The notes: a model not told the origin generated them from the letters alone. A stretch of DNA of 64,000 nt from Pseudoalteromonas aurantia 208 (GCF_014858725.1 NZ_AQGV01000011.1:124001-188000), one strand, 5' to 3'; positions 53,658 through 63,683 are shown, numbered from the stretch's first letter. Translations and numbers: made by a program.

Positions 53658-53850
53658 AACCTCAGCTCTGGATAAGCGAATTTGCCCAATAAAGCTATTT
53701 TTGTCACTCTCGTCGTTGCTTTTATTTGTAATAGCCCGCTATTACTGCATAAAAGCGCCTTGATATTGAGCAAAATATCATCATTGGATTGTACGTAAGT
53801 TTGTTTTCAAAACACTTTCTATTCCAAAACCCTTATCCAAACCTGAGGTT
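53658..53850 (+). mobile_element. MITE-like element, family 2, copy B (193 bp)
   Basis: Near-identical to copy A, with the same ends and length. The target site duplication is ATCT at 53654-53657 and 53851-53854. It interrupts a short frame with a hydrophobic stretch (LLVGSCVLFGLAIGSYL), which may be the remains of a membrane-protein gene. Confidence 0.92.
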
Positions 53851-54052
53851 ATCTAGATTTTATTATTTAATAAATATTAAAACTGATTATTTAATTACTG
53901 GCATTATCAAGTAAATGTAAGTGCTCTAGTATGGCTTATAGCAAATTGAGAGTGAGCTTATCACTGCAAATTGCACACTTCCCCCTACGTGAGCTTGAGT
54001 AAACATAACGATACTAAGCTCTTAGAACAATAGATTGGTTGGAGAGTATATT

Positions 54053-54898
54053 ATGAAGTATTCAGGTTTTCAGACATTTAAAACACAACAACGAGACGGC
54101 GTTCTTACGGTGACTTTCGATTTTGGTACTGTCAATGTACAAGGTCAGGAAATGCTTGCAGACTTAAATAGTTTGGCAATGCGATTAGAGCGTGACCGCA
54201 ATACCAAAGTCGTGGTTTTTCAATCAGCTAACCCTGAAGTGTGGGTTTGTCATTATGATACTGAATTATTAAAGGATATGTCGACTGAGGCCGTATCTCG
54301 CGACGAAGTGGCGCTTTTAGATTTACAGTCTGTATGTGAGCGGATCAGTAAAGTACCTCAAGCAACCATTGCTAAGCTTGAAGGTTTTGCTCGCGGTGGT
54401 GGTCATGAATTAGCGCTTGCATTAGATATGCGTTTTGCCGCACGTGGCAAGTTTAAATTTATGCAGATGGAAGTGGGCATGGGTATTTTGCCATGTGGAG
54501 GTGGTGCATCACGCATGGCACGTCAAACTGGCTTGGGTCGCGCATTAGAGATTATTTTAAGTGCCCGTGATTTTGATGCTGATGAGGCAGAAGCTTATGG
54601 CACCATCAATAAAGCACTTGAGCCAGATCAAATTGGTGAATATGTTGATACGCTTGCGAAACGTATCGCTAAATTTCCAGCTGAATCTATCAATGCTTGT
54701 AAACAAGCGGTGTATGAGTCTATTGATAAACCCATTGATGAAGCGCTAAAAGCAGAAGCATACTGGCTTTACCAAGCCACTAGTAAAACCCCTGCGGTTA
54801 AGCGTTTTAGCATAGCTGATGAACAAGGATTGGAGCATGACATGGAAAACCAGCGTAACTGGAACGAGTTAGTGATGAATGTTCAGGACATAAAATAA
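54053..54898 (+). CDS. Enoyl-CoA hydratase/isomerase family protein
   Basis: A 281-residue crotonase-fold enzyme. The oxyanion-hole segments are visible as VWVCHYDTELL and GFARGGGHELALALDMRFAA, and the helix with ILPCGGGASRMARQTG occupies the place of the second catalytic region. One of the usual catalytic glutamates is not clearly present at the usual EVGMGILP position (it reads MEVGMGILPCGGG, with E retained before VGMG). The substrate is unknown. The ATG at 54053 has GGAGAG six bases upstream; an earlier frame start at 54035 is not needed. The stop overlaps the start of the following SnoaL-like gene by one base. Confidence 0.9.
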   Translation: MKYSGFQTFKTQQRDGVLTVTFDFGTVNVQGQEMLADLNSLAMRLERDRNTKVVVFQSANPEVWVCHYDTELLKDMSTEAVSRDEVALLDLQSVCERISKVPQATIAKLEGFARGGGHELALALDMRFAARGKFKFMQMEVGMGILPCGGGASRMARQTGLGRALEIILSARDFDADEAEAYGTINKALEPDQIGEYVDTLAKRIAKFPAESINACKQAVYESIDKPIDEALKAEAYWLYQATSKTPAVKRFSIADEQGLEHDMENQRNWNELVMNVQDIK

Positions 54899-55298
54899 TG
54901 CATAGACAGACTCACCAGCAGCTGGTTAGTGACTTTTTTATGCGATTTGTTAACTCAGACATTGAAGGCTTACTGGCACTGCTTGATGACCAAGTTGTTT
55001 GGAAAATGATGGGACAGCAAGGTGGTTTACCTGTCTCTGGAGAAATGGATAAAGCGGGAATTACTGGACTGATGCAAAGTGTTCGAGCACAAGTTGGAGG
55101 CCGTTTAAATATGACCCCACGGCGTGGACGATTGCAGGTGGGCGCGTTGCGGTCGAAGTTGAATCTTCAGCTAAGCTAAAAAATGGTCGCGATTACAATA
55201 ACCTTTATCACTATTTATTCACGATTTCTGACGGAAAAATTGACGCTATCAAAGAATATGGCGATACCGATCAGGTGAGGAGAGTATTCTTAGATTAG
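54898..55298 (+). pseudogene. SnoaL-like (NTF2-fold) gene with a 1-bp frameshift
   Basis: The frame from the ATG at 54898 encodes the first part of an NTF2/SnoaL-like small protein (MHRQTHQQLVSDFFMRFVNS, then DDQVVWKMMG) but leaves the family at about 55115. The rest is intact in another frame: AWTIAGGRVAVEVESSAKLK, then YNNLYHYLFTISDGKIDAIKEY, ending VFLD at 55298. One missing base in the C run at 55115-55118 explains the shift. The joined protein would be about 133 residues. These proteins include small hydrolases, isomerases and polyketide cyclases. It may be a true mutation or a sequencing error. Confidence 0.85.
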
Positions 55299-55318
55299 TT
55301 GGTAGAGGTTAATTAAAA

Positions 55319-55347
55319 TATAGGGGCGATGAGCCCCTATATTTATT
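55319..55347 (+). terminator. Intrinsic terminator after the SnoaL-like gene
   Basis: TATAGGGGC pairs exactly with GCCCCTATA across GATGA, followed by TTTATTAATT. It begins 21 bp after the restored stop. Confidence 0.85.
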
Positions 55348-55387
55348 AATTACAGATTGATAAGTAATGCACTTGAGGAATTCGATA

Positions 55388-56194
55388 ATGAAAAAAACAA
55401 TTCTAATAACAGGCTCTACCGACGGGATTGGTTTAGCAACAGCTAAATCACTTGTGAAGTTGGGACATAGGGTACTGCTGCATGGTCGCAGTTGTTCAAA
55501 GCTTACAGATGCAACAAAGCTACTGAGTGAATTTACTAAAGCAGAGGATATTTTTACGTATCAAGCTGATTTATCGAGTATACGTGATGTGCAAGCGTTT
55601 ATTGTTAAAATAAAACAAGAACATCAAAGGCTCGATACGGTGATTAATAATGCGGGGGTGTTTATTGTCCCTGAAAAAGTGTCTCCCGATGGGCTTGACG
55701 TTCGTTTTATGGTGAATACCATTGCACCTTACATCCTGACACACGCTCTTTTGGCACTGCTTGATAACACTGGGCGTGTCATTAATGTATCCTCAGCGGC
55801 GCAGTCCTCTCTTTCTGCTGAGGAGTTATGCACACCAAGTTCATTATCAGATAGTGCTGTTTACGCGAAAAGTAAACTGGCTTTGACTATGTGGACGCGT
55901 CAGTTAGCTATGTCGCTTGGAGAAAATGGCCCGGTTATTGTCGCAATTAATCCGAAGTCTTTTTTAGGCAGTAAAATGGTTGAACAAGCGTATGGTGTGA
56001 CGGGCGGAAACTTGCAAATAGGCGCCGATATATTGGTGAAAGCGGCGTTATCGGAAGAGTTCTCTGATGCGTCTGGACTTTATTACGATAATGACATGGG
56101 CCAGTTTACATCGCCTCATCAAGATGCGCTTAACTCAACTAAAATAACTAAAATTACACAAACAATTGAGCGTATTATCCATTCATTGGGTTAA
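55388..56194 (+). CDS. Short-chain dehydrogenase/reductase
   Basis: A 268-residue NAD(P)-dependent oxidoreductase of the SDR family. The cofactor motif TGSTDGIG follows the start MKKTILI, NNAG is present as VINNAGVF, and the catalytic motif YxxxK reads YAKSK, with a serine upstream in NVSSAAQSS. The closest general shape is that of the retinol dehydrogenase/WW-domain oxidoreductase-like group. The substrate cannot be inferred. The ATG at 55388 follows GAGGAATTCGATA. It is in the same direction as the following kef genes, 49 bp away, but no operon is certain. Confidence 0.9.
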   Translation: MKKTILITGSTDGIGLATAKSLVKLGHRVLLHGRSCSKLTDATKLLSEFTKAEDIFTYQADLSSIRDVQAFIVKIKQEHQRLDTVINNAGVFIVPEKVSPDGLDVRFMVNTIAPYILTHALLALLDNTGRVINVSSAAQSSLSAEELCTPSSLSDSAVYAKSKLALTMWTRQLAMSLGENGPVIVAINPKSFLGSKMVEQAYGVTGGNLQIGADILVKAALSEEFSDASGLYYDNDMGQFTSPHQDALNSTKITKITQTIERIIHSLG

Positions 56195-56243
56195 AAATAA
56201 CCGCAACTTGCAAATAGGTGTACGTTGAGAGGAAAGAAGAGCC

Positions 56244-56849
56244 ATGAAGAAAATTCTGATAAATTTTGCTCATCCTGCAAAGTCGCGGTCAAATATTAAT
56301 ATCGCATTGCGCAATGCAGTTGAAAACATTGAGCATGTAACGGTGAATGACCTGTATGCCAACTATCCAGATTTCATGATCGATATAAAACGAGAGCAAG
56401 CCTTATGTGAAGCGCATGACATTATTATTTTTCAGCACCCTTTTTATTGGTATTCAACACCCGCAATTATGAAAGAGTGGTTAGACTTGGTGCTGGAGCA
56501 TGGATGGGCATATGGCACTGAAGGAAAAGCATTGGCAGGTAAAGTGTTTTTTCAGGCGATCACCACCGGTGGCGATGCGAGTAACTATCAAAAAGACGGT
56601 TACAACGAATTCACTTTAAAAGAGCTTACAGCACCCTATAGAGCAACCGCCAAATTATGCCGTTTAACTTGGCTACCACCTTTTGTGGTGACTGGTGTGC
56701 ATCAGGGCTTAGAACCAGAAGAAATACAAAGTTATTCAGCAGAGTATAAGCGCACACTCATTGCTTTACGAGATTCGTTACTCGATTTAGAGGTGCTAAC
56801 ACAGCAAGAGACTTTGAATAACAACCATTTAGTCAGTAGGAGCGAATAG
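56244..56849 (+). CDS. kefF: KefF/KefG-type NAD(P)H oxidoreductase, ancillary to K+ efflux
   Basis: A 201-residue flavodoxin-fold protein of the KefF/KefG/MdaB family. Marks are [44 protein letters not shown] and TWLPPFVV. In E. coli the FMN-bound ancillary protein fully activates the glutathione-gated K+ efflux channel and reduces quinones. The first half is most like KefG, the second like KefF, so the exact letter is uncertain. The kefC-like gene begins two bases after its stop, which supports a functional pair. AGAGG lies near the ATG, with GAAGAGCC just before it. Confidence 0.85.
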   Translation: MKKILINFAHPAKSRSNINIALRNAVENIEHVTVNDLYANYPDFMIDIKREQALCEAHDIIIFQHPFYWYSTPAIMKEWLDLVLEHGWAYGTEGKALAGKVFFQAITTGGDASNYQKDGYNEFTLKELTAPYRATAKLCRLTWLPPFVVTGVHQGLEPEEIQSYSAEYKRTLIALRDSLLDLEVLTQQETLNNNHLVSRSE

Positions 56850-56850
56850 T

Positions 56851-58701
56851 ATGGAAGCGTTTTTACTGCAGTTGTTTATCTTTTTGGCGGCCGCGGCTAT
56901 ATCAGTGCCGATTGCAAAGAAGCTCGGACTTGGCTCTGTGCTGGGCTATCTGATGGCGGGTATTGTCATTGGGCCTTTTGGTGCTGCGTTAATTCATGAT
57001 GTTGAAGCAATCATGCACTTCACTGAGTTTGGTGTGGTAATGATGTTATTTTTGGTTGGGCTTGAACTCAAACCCTCGCTGTTATGGCAGCTTAGAACAC
57101 CGATTTTAGGTTTTGGTGGGGCACAGGTGCTGATCAGCAGCGTGTTCATTTGGGGTGTCGCTGTTGTTTTTCTACCTTGGCAACAAGCACTCGCCATAGG
57201 CCTTATTTTATCATTGTCTTCAACAGCGATTGTACTGCAAACCTTGCAAGAGAAAGGCAAAATGAAAACTGAGGCTGGTCAGTCAGTATTTGCGGTGTTG
57301 TTATTTCAAGACTTGGCCGTAATCCCCATGCTAGCCATTCTACCTTTGCTTGCCACGCTCACGATATCTGGTGGTGCTCACCATGATTCGGTGCTATTTG
57401 ATATCAGTACACTACCTAATTACATACAAATATTGGTGACTATTTCGGCTATTGTATTCGTGCTTATGACGGGTAAGTTTGCCTGTCGGCCAATTTTTAG
57501 AACCATTGCCAACACGGGTGTAAGAGAAATCTTCGTCGCTGCGGCGTTAGGATTGGTTATAGGGACGTCGCTTCTGATGATGACGGTCGGATTATCACCC
57601 GCACTAGGTGCATTCTTGGCTGGGGTGGTACTTGCGGACAGTGAGTTTCGCCATGAATTAGAAAGCGACATCGAGCCATTTAAGGGCTTATTATTGGGTA
57701 TATTCTTCATTTCAATTGGTGCGAGCCTTAACTTTACACTGATCAGTGACAGTTTTTTATTAATACTGGGTTTAACTTGTGGGCTAATTGCCATAAAAGG
57801 ATTGGTATTATTGCTCGTGAGTGTTGTATTTAAAATTAGTAAGCAAGAGCGACCGCTGTTTGCTATTGCATTGGCACAAGGAGGCGAATTTGCCTTTGTG
57901 TTGTTTCAACTGACTAAAACAAGTGGTGTGCTATCTATTGAGGTTATTGAGCCTTTGATTTCAGCAGTGGCTATTTCTATGTTTTTGGCGCCTGTTATGT
58001 TTGTTATTCATGAAAAAATGTCTCACAAACCAAATAAGAAGCCAGTAGAAGCATCGAAAGACGTTATTGAAAAAGGGGATCATAAAGTTATCTTAGCTGG
58101 ATTTGGTCGCTTAGGCACTGATATAGGAAGGTTTTTAATATCAGCGGGTATAAAGCCTGTCATCCTCGACCATGATGCTAATAATGTCAGTCTACTGAGA
58201 AAGTTAGGTTTTGAGGTATATTATGGTGATGCCACAAGGCTTGATTTGTTGGAGTCGGCAGGGGCTGCAACGGCAGAATTACTGGTGATTACATTAGGTG
58301 ATACTGAGTCCGCAAAACAACTTGTTGCGCTGGCAAAAAAACATTATCCGCAGTTAAAAATAGTCGTTAACGCCCATGATCGAGAAGCCGCATTTGAATT
58401 TATGGACTTAGAAATTGAACATATCTATCGCGAGACATTAGGCACGGCTTTAAATATGGGACAAGCAGCCATGAAACAGCTTGGTGTTGATCCATATGAA
58501 GTACATCGCCTTAAGCAAATTTTTTATAAGAAAGACGTTGAAATGATGCCGGAACTATACAAACTGCGGTGCGAAGAAGAAAAGTACATAGTGTTATATC
58601 AAAAGCATCATGAACGTTTAGAGGAATTGATGAAGTTAGATCATAACGAAAACTTAATGGCGCTAGATAAAGCGTGGACAGCAAAAAATCCAGAGCTCTA
58701 G
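56851..58701 (+). CDS. kefC: KefC-type glutathione-regulated K+/H+ antiporter
   Basis: A 616-residue CPA2-family potassium efflux protein, the usual length of KefC (620). It has about 12 transmembrane segments in the first 390 residues, with the family motif [20 protein letters not shown], the helix [10 protein letters not shown] and the [10 protein letters not shown] helix. The C-terminal RCK domain binds nucleotide at [13 protein letters not shown] and ends in a charged tail. It is expected to open on glutathione adducts of electrophiles and acidify the cytoplasm for protection, with the upstream KefF-like protein. The ATG overlaps the stop region of that gene. Confidence 0.9.
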   Translation: MEAFLLQLFIFLAAAAISVPIAKKLGLGSVLGYLMAGIVIGPFGAALIHDVEAIMHFTEFGVVMMLFLVGLELKPSLLWQLRTPILGFGGAQVLISSVFIWGVAVVFLPWQQALAIGLILSLSSTAIVLQTLQEKGKMKTEAGQSVFAVLLFQDLAVIPMLAILPLLATLTISGGAHHDSVLFDISTLPNYIQILVTISAIVFVLMTGKFACRPIFRTIANTGVREIFVAAALGLVIGTSLLMMTVGLSPALGAFLAGVVLADSEFRHELESDIEPFKGLLLGIFFISIGASLNFTLISDSFLLILGLTCGLIAIKGLVLLLVSVVFKISKQERPLFAIALAQGGEFAFVLFQLTKTSGVLSIEVIEPLISAVAISMFLAPVMFVIHEKMSHKPNKKPVEASKDVIEKGDHKVILAGFGRLGTDIGRFLISAGIKPVILDHDANNVSLLRKLGFEVYYGDATRLDLLESAGAATAELLVITLGDTESAKQLVALAKKHYPQLKIVVNAHDREAAFEFMDLEIEHIYRETLGTALNMGQAAMKQLGVDPYEVHRLKQIFYKKDVEMMPELYKLRCEEEKYIVLYQKHHERLEELMKLDHNENLMALDKAWTAKNPEL

Positions 58702-58901
58702 AGGTGACGACAATAATGGCATAGAGCACACTATCTTTATGTCATTATTAATATTTTCTATAAAGTATTTTCATCAAAAATGGCATTATCCGCGACAAAC
58801 CCGTGTGCTAATCTGAGTATGCAGTAATGATTATACATGTTACGTAAATTCACGTTAACTTGAGTGCTTTGTATTCAATCTTATGTCATTAAGGCGTTAC
58901 T

Positions 58902-58988
58902 ATGTTAGGAGAGAACCATTCATTGATAAATGAATTTCCGGCACATAAAGACACAATTAAGCGGCTGGATCTTGACAGTAAAACCTGA
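58902..58988 (+). pseudogene. Truncated DUF465 (YdcH/SlyX-like) gene
   Basis: The ATG at 58902 opens MLGENHSLINEFPAHKDTIK, an excellent match to the N-terminus of the small DUF465/YdcH proteins (MLGExHSLxxEFP). The frame stops with TGA after 28 codons, just after LDLDSKT, where a full member continues for about 40 residues. A terminator follows immediately. It may be a relic or a truncated small protein. The rest of the 58702-59039 gap holds only the LysR-side terminator. Confidence 0.75.
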
Positions 58989-59000
58989 TAGGTCGTGATG

Positions 59001-59033
59001 AAAAGCAGGCTTCTTTACAGAGGTCTGCTTTTT
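59001..59033. terminator. Intrinsic terminator between the DUF465 relic and the LysR gene
   Basis: AAAAGCAGGC pairs with GTCTGCTTTT across about 13 nt with one G-U, followed by T residues on the + side and A residues on the other. It can end both the + strand relic and the - strand LysR transcript. Confidence 0.75.
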
Positions 59034-59039
59034 AGGCTT

Positions 59040-59933
59040 TCATGCTTCCCAGTAAGGTATGTCACCATAATATGCTTTAAAGTAATCAATAAATGCTCGG
59101 ACTTTAGGGGCCAACAAGCGTGAACTTGGGTACACAGCCCAAATAGCGGTGTCAGACTCTACTGGGTACTCTTTTAATACTTGCACAAGTTCCCCTGTTT
59201 TAAGTGCTTTATAAGCGCACCAAATAGAGCATAAAGTTAAGCCTGCGCCGTTCATACAAGCATCTCTGGTTGATTCACCATTATCAATGCGTATTGCGCC
59301 TTTGGGTTTGATTTTTTTGAGTCCGTCAGGTGTATTAAAAAGCCAACTGTCAATGCCTATCAGGTTAATACATTGATGATTTAGTAGGTCTTGAGGTGTC
59401 TTGGGTTCACCATATTCTTTAATATAATCCGGCGATGCACACACAATACGATGATCGCGAGTGAGCTTTCGTGCGACTAAGGTCGAGTCATTCAATGCCG
59501 CATTTCTGATGGCAATATCAAAACCGCCTTCAACCATATCAACGATGCTATCACTTTGGCGTAAATCAATTTTTAACTCTGGATATTGTTTTACAAAGTC
59601 TTTTAATGTGGGGACTATATGCATTCGTGCAAAGGATGATGGCGCCGCAACTCTGATGGTACCCTGCGGGATGAAACTGCCTGCACCAACAGACGCTTTC
59701 GCACTATCAACAGCATTCAATACTGCTTCAGCATGAGGCAAAAACTCACGCCCTTCTTCAGTTAAAGACACTTTACGGGTGGTTCTATGTATCAGCTTTA
59801 CACCTAATGCTTCTTCAAGCTTATTGATATGCATACTTGCAACAGGTGCAGATAACCCCATCTCGTTGCCCGCCATACTGATGTTGTGAGTCACCGCAAT
59901 TCTCACAAAAAGCCTTAAGTGTTCATTATTCAC
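59040..59933 (-). CDS. LysR family transcriptional regulator
   Basis: A 297-residue LysR-type regulator. The N-terminal helix-turn-helix reads NISMAGNEMGLSAPVASMHINKLEEALG, then the linker and an effector domain with DLRQSDSIVDMVEGGFDIAIR, a common feature of the group of LysR proteins that regulate quinone oxidoreductase or dehydrogenase genes. It is divergent from the MDR gene at 60046 across 112 bp, so it probably controls that gene. The stop is directly next to the terminator. Confidence 0.92.
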   Translation of the reverse strand: MNNEHLRLFVRIAVTHNISMAGNEMGLSAPVASMHINKLEEALGVKLIHRTTRKVSLTEEGREFLPHAEAVLNAVDSAKASVGAGSFIPQGTIRVAAPSSFARMHIVPTLKDFVKQYPELKIDLRQSDSIVDMVEGGFDIAIRNAALNDSTLVARKLTRDHRIVCASPDYIKEYGEPKTPQDLLNHQCINLIGIDSWLFNTPDGLKKIKPKGAIRIDNGESTRDACMNGAGLTLCSIWCAYKALKTGELVQVLKEYPVESDTAIWAVYPSSRLLAPKVRAFIDYFKAYYGDIPYWEA

Positions 59934-60045
59934 TGTCGATACCCCATTATTAATAAAAAGTAAAAACTGATTAATATTGTGAGTGTATTATCAAGAAGAT
60001 GTTTTGTAAATATACTTTACCCAATCCAATACAGAGGAAAAAATA

Positions 60046-61035
60046 ATGAAAGCAATGACAATTAACGCGTTTGGCGGTACTGAAGTATTTACAGCGTCTG
60101 AATTAATAAAGCCAGAAGCGACAGCTGGGCACGTGGTAATAAAAGTGGCCGCAACGAGTGTGAATACGGTTGATACAATGATCCGCCAAATGGGGGAGGA
60201 TTTAGCCCCCTTATCACCTGCATTACCTGGGGTATTAGGGATGGACTTTGCTGGTGTCGTGGAATCTGTCGGGGTAGGCGTAACAGGTTTCTCTGTTGGT
60301 GATGAAGTATATGGTTGTGCTGGTGGCTTAGCAGACTTACAAGGAGCGTTAGCGGAGTATATGCTTGCTGATACAAAATTAATTGCTCACAAGCCTAAAA
60401 CAATTTCAATGCGTGAAGCGGCCGCTATACCGTTAGTCGGCATTACCGCGTTTGAAGGACTTATACGTGCTGGCGTTAGCCAAAATCATAAAATACTGGT
60501 GCATGGTGGAGCTGGCGGCGTAGGCCATATAGCGTTACAATTGGCGCGCTATTTTGGTGGTGAAGTTTATGCTACTTGCAGTGGCAATGCTCAGTCTGAA
60601 CTCATTAAAAAGTTGGGGGGGACGGCCATTAATTATAAAACCGAATCAGTGACTGATTATGTTGCTACGTATACTGATGGTGCAGGCTTTGATGTGGTGT
60701 ATGATTCTATTGGTGGCGCGAACCTGCTTAATTCATTTGAAGCCGCTGCATTAAATGGGCAAGTTGCTACGACTGTGTCTATGGCCGAAATAGACCTGAC
60801 GACAGCGCATTTTAAAGGGTTATCTTTACATGTTGTCTTTATGCTGATCCCAATGCTTTATAATCACAAACGTGAACGCCACGGTGAGATTTTGGCTAAA
60901 ATTGCAGAGATTGTAGATGCCGGTAAATTAACGCCTATTGTTGATGAACAATATTTTAGTTTAGAAGATGTCGGTAAGGCACATACTCGACTTGCAAGTG
61001 GCCAAGCCATGGGGAAAGTGGTGGTGTCTGTTTAG
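60046..61035 (+). CDS. Zinc-independent MDR, quinone oxidoreductase-type
   Basis: A 329-residue medium-chain dehydrogenase/reductase. The N-terminal GroES-like domain (VVIKVAATSVNTVDTMIR) is followed by a Rossmann domain with HGGAGGVGHIALQLARYFGG. It lacks the cysteine-rich structural zinc loop of alcohol dehydrogenases, so it belongs to the quinone oxidoreductase (QOR/zeta-crystallin) group, which reduces quinones or enones with NADPH. AGAGGAAAAAATA lies before the ATG. It is divergent from a LysR regulator gene. A weak hairpin (GAGAGGGTT/AACCCCTCTC, 61058-61082) follows. Confidence 0.9.
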   Translation: MKAMTINAFGGTEVFTASELIKPEATAGHVVIKVAATSVNTVDTMIRQMGEDLAPLSPALPGVLGMDFAGVVESVGVGVTGFSVGDEVYGCAGGLADLQGALAEYMLADTKLIAHKPKTISMREAAAIPLVGITAFEGLIRAGVSQNHKILVHGGAGGVGHIALQLARYFGGEVYATCSGNAQSELIKKLGGTAINYKTESVTDYVATYTDGAGFDVVYDSIGGANLLNSFEAAALNGQVATTVSMAEIDLTTAHFKGLSLHVVFMLIPMLYNHKRERHGEILAKIAEIVDAGKLTPIVDEQYFSLEDVGKAHTRLASGQAMGKVVVSV

Positions 61036-61216
61036 GTCTTAAATCACTTTGCTTGCAGAGAGGGTTGAAGTTAACCCCTCTCGGATGATCCCCTTCGATG
61101 CTTTAGCCTCAGTCGTTGCGCTAATTGCGGTTTATAGTAGCAATGCCTTTTGCTCCATGCAGAGCTGAGTCCATAACTCATTTAGGTCGTATCACAATGA
61201 ACTTTTAACTCATCAG

Positions 61217-62968
61217 CTATTGGAACTTGCATTTAAAGCGTACTTTCATCGATAGGCCCGGCAACATGCGCTCTACTTCAATGGTGCCTTGTTGTGCTAA
61301 TACAAGCTCGTTGACCAGCGCAAGCCCTATCCCTGTACCTTGGGTTGAGCGTGTTAATTCACTGCCTCCGCGATAAAATAATTCAAAGATTTTACTTTCT
61401 TGTTCCGCATTAATACCGTTACCATAATCACGAATTTCCATCACGATATAGTCTTTATCTTTGGCATCTGCTGTAAAGTTGAAATCGACTTTTTTGCGTT
61501 GTTCATCTTCGATAGTGTCACTATCAAAAAACTTTACTGCGTTATCAGTGATGTTGATCACAACCTGTGAAAATGCATCTAAGTCAATGAGTAAAAGTAC
61601 ATCTTCTGGTTTTTCGAAGTCACTTGAAATGTTTAGCTGAAAATGGCTGTTTAGCAATAACGACGATACTTTTGACTGGATGATATCCGTTAAAATACTG
61701 AGCTTGGTATAGTGTGCATTGACACTGTGTTGTGGTTGGTTGAGTTTTGAAAGCTGCAGTATGTTGTCAATTAAACGAGATAAGCGTTCACTCTCACTGT
61801 GGATGAATTCGTAATACTCAGACTTGTACTCTTCTGAGGGCACCATCCCTGATTTTAGCATTTCAGAATACATACGAATTGATGTTAATGGTGTCTTGAG
61901 TTCATGGCTTACCGAAGACACAAAGTTGAGACGTTGCTCTGCGAGTTTAAGCTGTTTGATACCCAAACGATAAAAGCCAAAACTGCCCAGTATAATACCA
62001 CATAGTAACAACGCCATTAATCCAAGGCTATATATCGCCGCAGGAGGGAGCGTGAGTTTTGCCGTTGAATATGTGAGCTGATAACTTTTAAAAGGCCACC
62101 GTAGTTCGTGGCTATTGATGGTCAATTGATTTAATGGTGCGTGTAGCAATTTGGTTTGGGTGATGACGGCTTGACCATGGGATTTGCTGTCATAAATGAA
62201 ATAAGTTCTATCCGAACTCGTTTGTTTAGGCTGTACGGTGACTGTGATCGTACTTTTAAATTGCACGGTTTTGAGTATACGTTCAATTTGGTTGTTTAAA
62301 TAGGCATTTACGTCGATGACGTAGCCTTGTAATTTTTTGACACCATTCACGAGTACAATACGATAAAAAACAAGGTATTCTGGTACATCGGATAATAAAA
62401 GAAACTTCTCATTGTTAGCCGATAAGTTGTTTTTAATGAGGGTTTTTAACTCGGTTGACTTGGATGTTACTTGATAGAGTTTTAAAGCGAGGCTTTTTCG
62501 TTTTTTCGATTCAAGCCCATCATGCTCTTCTATTTTTAACCCTTTGGGACCATTGACGGTGCTAGGCCAAACTGGGCTATTGAATTGCCCATTTTTATCT
62601 AGTTGAAAGTAACCTATGAGGCCTACATAGCGCGCATTATATTCGGGGTTTGAAAGCGGGGATCTAATTCGACTCACTTGTTTGTTATCAGGATTGTAAA
62701 TATGCTGATAATAATCAAAGGTGCGTGTGTTTAAGGCATTATCAAATACGACGCGTTTAAATAATTTGAGATTTAGTTGTGACGTTATCTTTGCTGTTTT
62801 ACTTTGATATTCGGTTAAAAGATCTTTCTCAAATTGATGATACCCTTGGTAAAGTACGACGCTGATAGGGGCTAATAATAGGAGCAAAAAAAGACCAGTA
62901 AGGTAGCGAAGCCGACCTACGCGTTGCGGATAACTTAATAAACGGGTATTTGAGAGGAGGTGTTTCAT
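61217..62968 (-). CDS. Sensor histidine kinase
   Basis: A 583-residue membrane histidine kinase. TM1 is at about 22-40 and TM2 at about 308-332, with a periplasmic region of about 265 residues between them that I do not recognise as a named sensor domain. The cytoplasmic part has HisKA with SSVSHELKTPL (His355), then HATPase with NITDNAVKF, RDYGNGI and GTGIGLAL. There is no HAMP. It starts one base after the stop of the response regulator gene, the usual arrangement of a paired OmpR-type system. The signal is unknown. Confidence 0.92.
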   Translation of the reverse strand: MKHLLSNTRLLSYPQRVGRLRYLTGLFLLLLLAPISVVLYQGYHQFEKDLLTEYQSKTAKITSQLNLKLFKRVVFDNALNTRTFDYYQHIYNPDNKQVSRIRSPLSNPEYNARYVGLIGYFQLDKNGQFNSPVWPSTVNGPKGLKIEEHDGLESKKRKSLALKLYQVTSKSTELKTLIKNNLSANNEKFLLLSDVPEYLVFYRIVLVNGVKKLQGYVIDVNAYLNNQIERILKTVQFKSTITVTVQPKQTSSDRTYFIYDSKSHGQAVITQTKLLHAPLNQLTINSHELRWPFKSYQLTYSTAKLTLPPAAIYSLGLMALLLCGIILGSFGFYRLGIKQLKLAEQRLNFVSSVSHELKTPLTSIRMYSEMLKSGMVPSEEYKSEYYEFIHSESERLSRLIDNILQLSKLNQPQHSVNAHYTKLSILTDIIQSKVSSLLLNSHFQLNISSDFEKPEDVLLLIDLDAFSQVVINITDNAVKFFDSDTIEDEQRKKVDFNFTADAKDKDYIVMEIRDYGNGINAEQESKIFELFYRGGSELTRSTQGTGIGLALVNELVLAQQGTIEVERMLPGLSMKVRFKCKFQ

Positions 62969-62969
62969 A

Positions 62970-63683
62970 TTATGACTGACAGCTAAATAGCTGATACCCT
63001 TCGCCTCTTAGCGTCACTAAGTGTTCAGGTACTTTAGGGTCGCTTTCAATTTTTTTACGTATTTTAGCGATATGTATATCCACTGTGCGCGTATCGATAT
63101 GTTCAGTTGATTTATATCCCCACACTTCTCTTAATAATTCATCGCGTGATACAGGGGATTTTTGCTGGTTTAAGTAAATCAAAATACTGACTTCTCGGCG
63201 GGTATAGCGCATCTCTTGCTCATATGAGCACCCTGTTAGTTTTTGTGTACAAATACGCACATGTTTACCAATGGCGAGAGTATAGTCATTACCAGATAAT
63301 CCAGAGCGCCTTATTAATGCTGTGACTCTTAATACTAACTCGGATGTAGAAAATGGTTTAGCTAAATAATCATCAGCGCCTAACGTCAGGCCGTTAATGA
63401 TATCTTCTTCAGCATTTTTTGCAGTTAACATTAAAATAGGTTGTACCTGAGAGTGTTGCCTGATTGCATTGCATATTTCAAAACCATTCATCGATGGCAG
63501 CATCACATCTAAAATAATGCAACTGTACTTCTGTGCTAAAGCGCGCGTGAGCCCTTTTTTACCATCCATTTCACTTTTAACGTCAAACCCATGAAATACA
63601 AAAAGATCGGTAAGACCACGCAGTATACTTGGCTCGTCTTCGATAATAAGCAGAGAGGGTTTTATATTCATATTATTTTTCAA
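62970..63683 (-). CDS. OmpR-family response regulator
   Basis: A 237-residue regulator. The receiver domain has the acidic pair in IIEDEPS, the phosphorylated aspartate (Asp59) in ILDVMLPSMNG and the lysine in DDYLAKPF. The C-terminal winged-helix DNA-binding domain ends in RTVDIHIAKIRKKIE and LRGEGYQLF. It forms a two-component pair with the kinase gene that follows. The upstream gene at 63839 is divergent across 155 bp and could be its target. Confidence 0.94.
   Translation of the reverse strand: MKNNMNIKPSLLIIEDEPSILRGLTDLFVFHGFDVKSEMDGKKGLTRALAQKYSCIILDVMLPSMNGFEICNAIRQHSQVQPILMLTAKNAEEDIINGLTLGADDYLAKPFSTSELVLRVTALIRRSGLSGNDYTLAIGKHVRICTQKLTGCSYEQEMRYTRREVSILIYLNQQKSPVSRDELLREVWGYKSTEHIDTRTVDIHIAKIRKKIESDPKVPEHLVTLRGEGYQLFSCQS

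Noticed and set aside
53560..53763. 67-codon hydrophobic frame
   Set aside because: Its second half is inside MITE copy B, so the frame is an artefact of the insertion, although the first part may be a gene relic.
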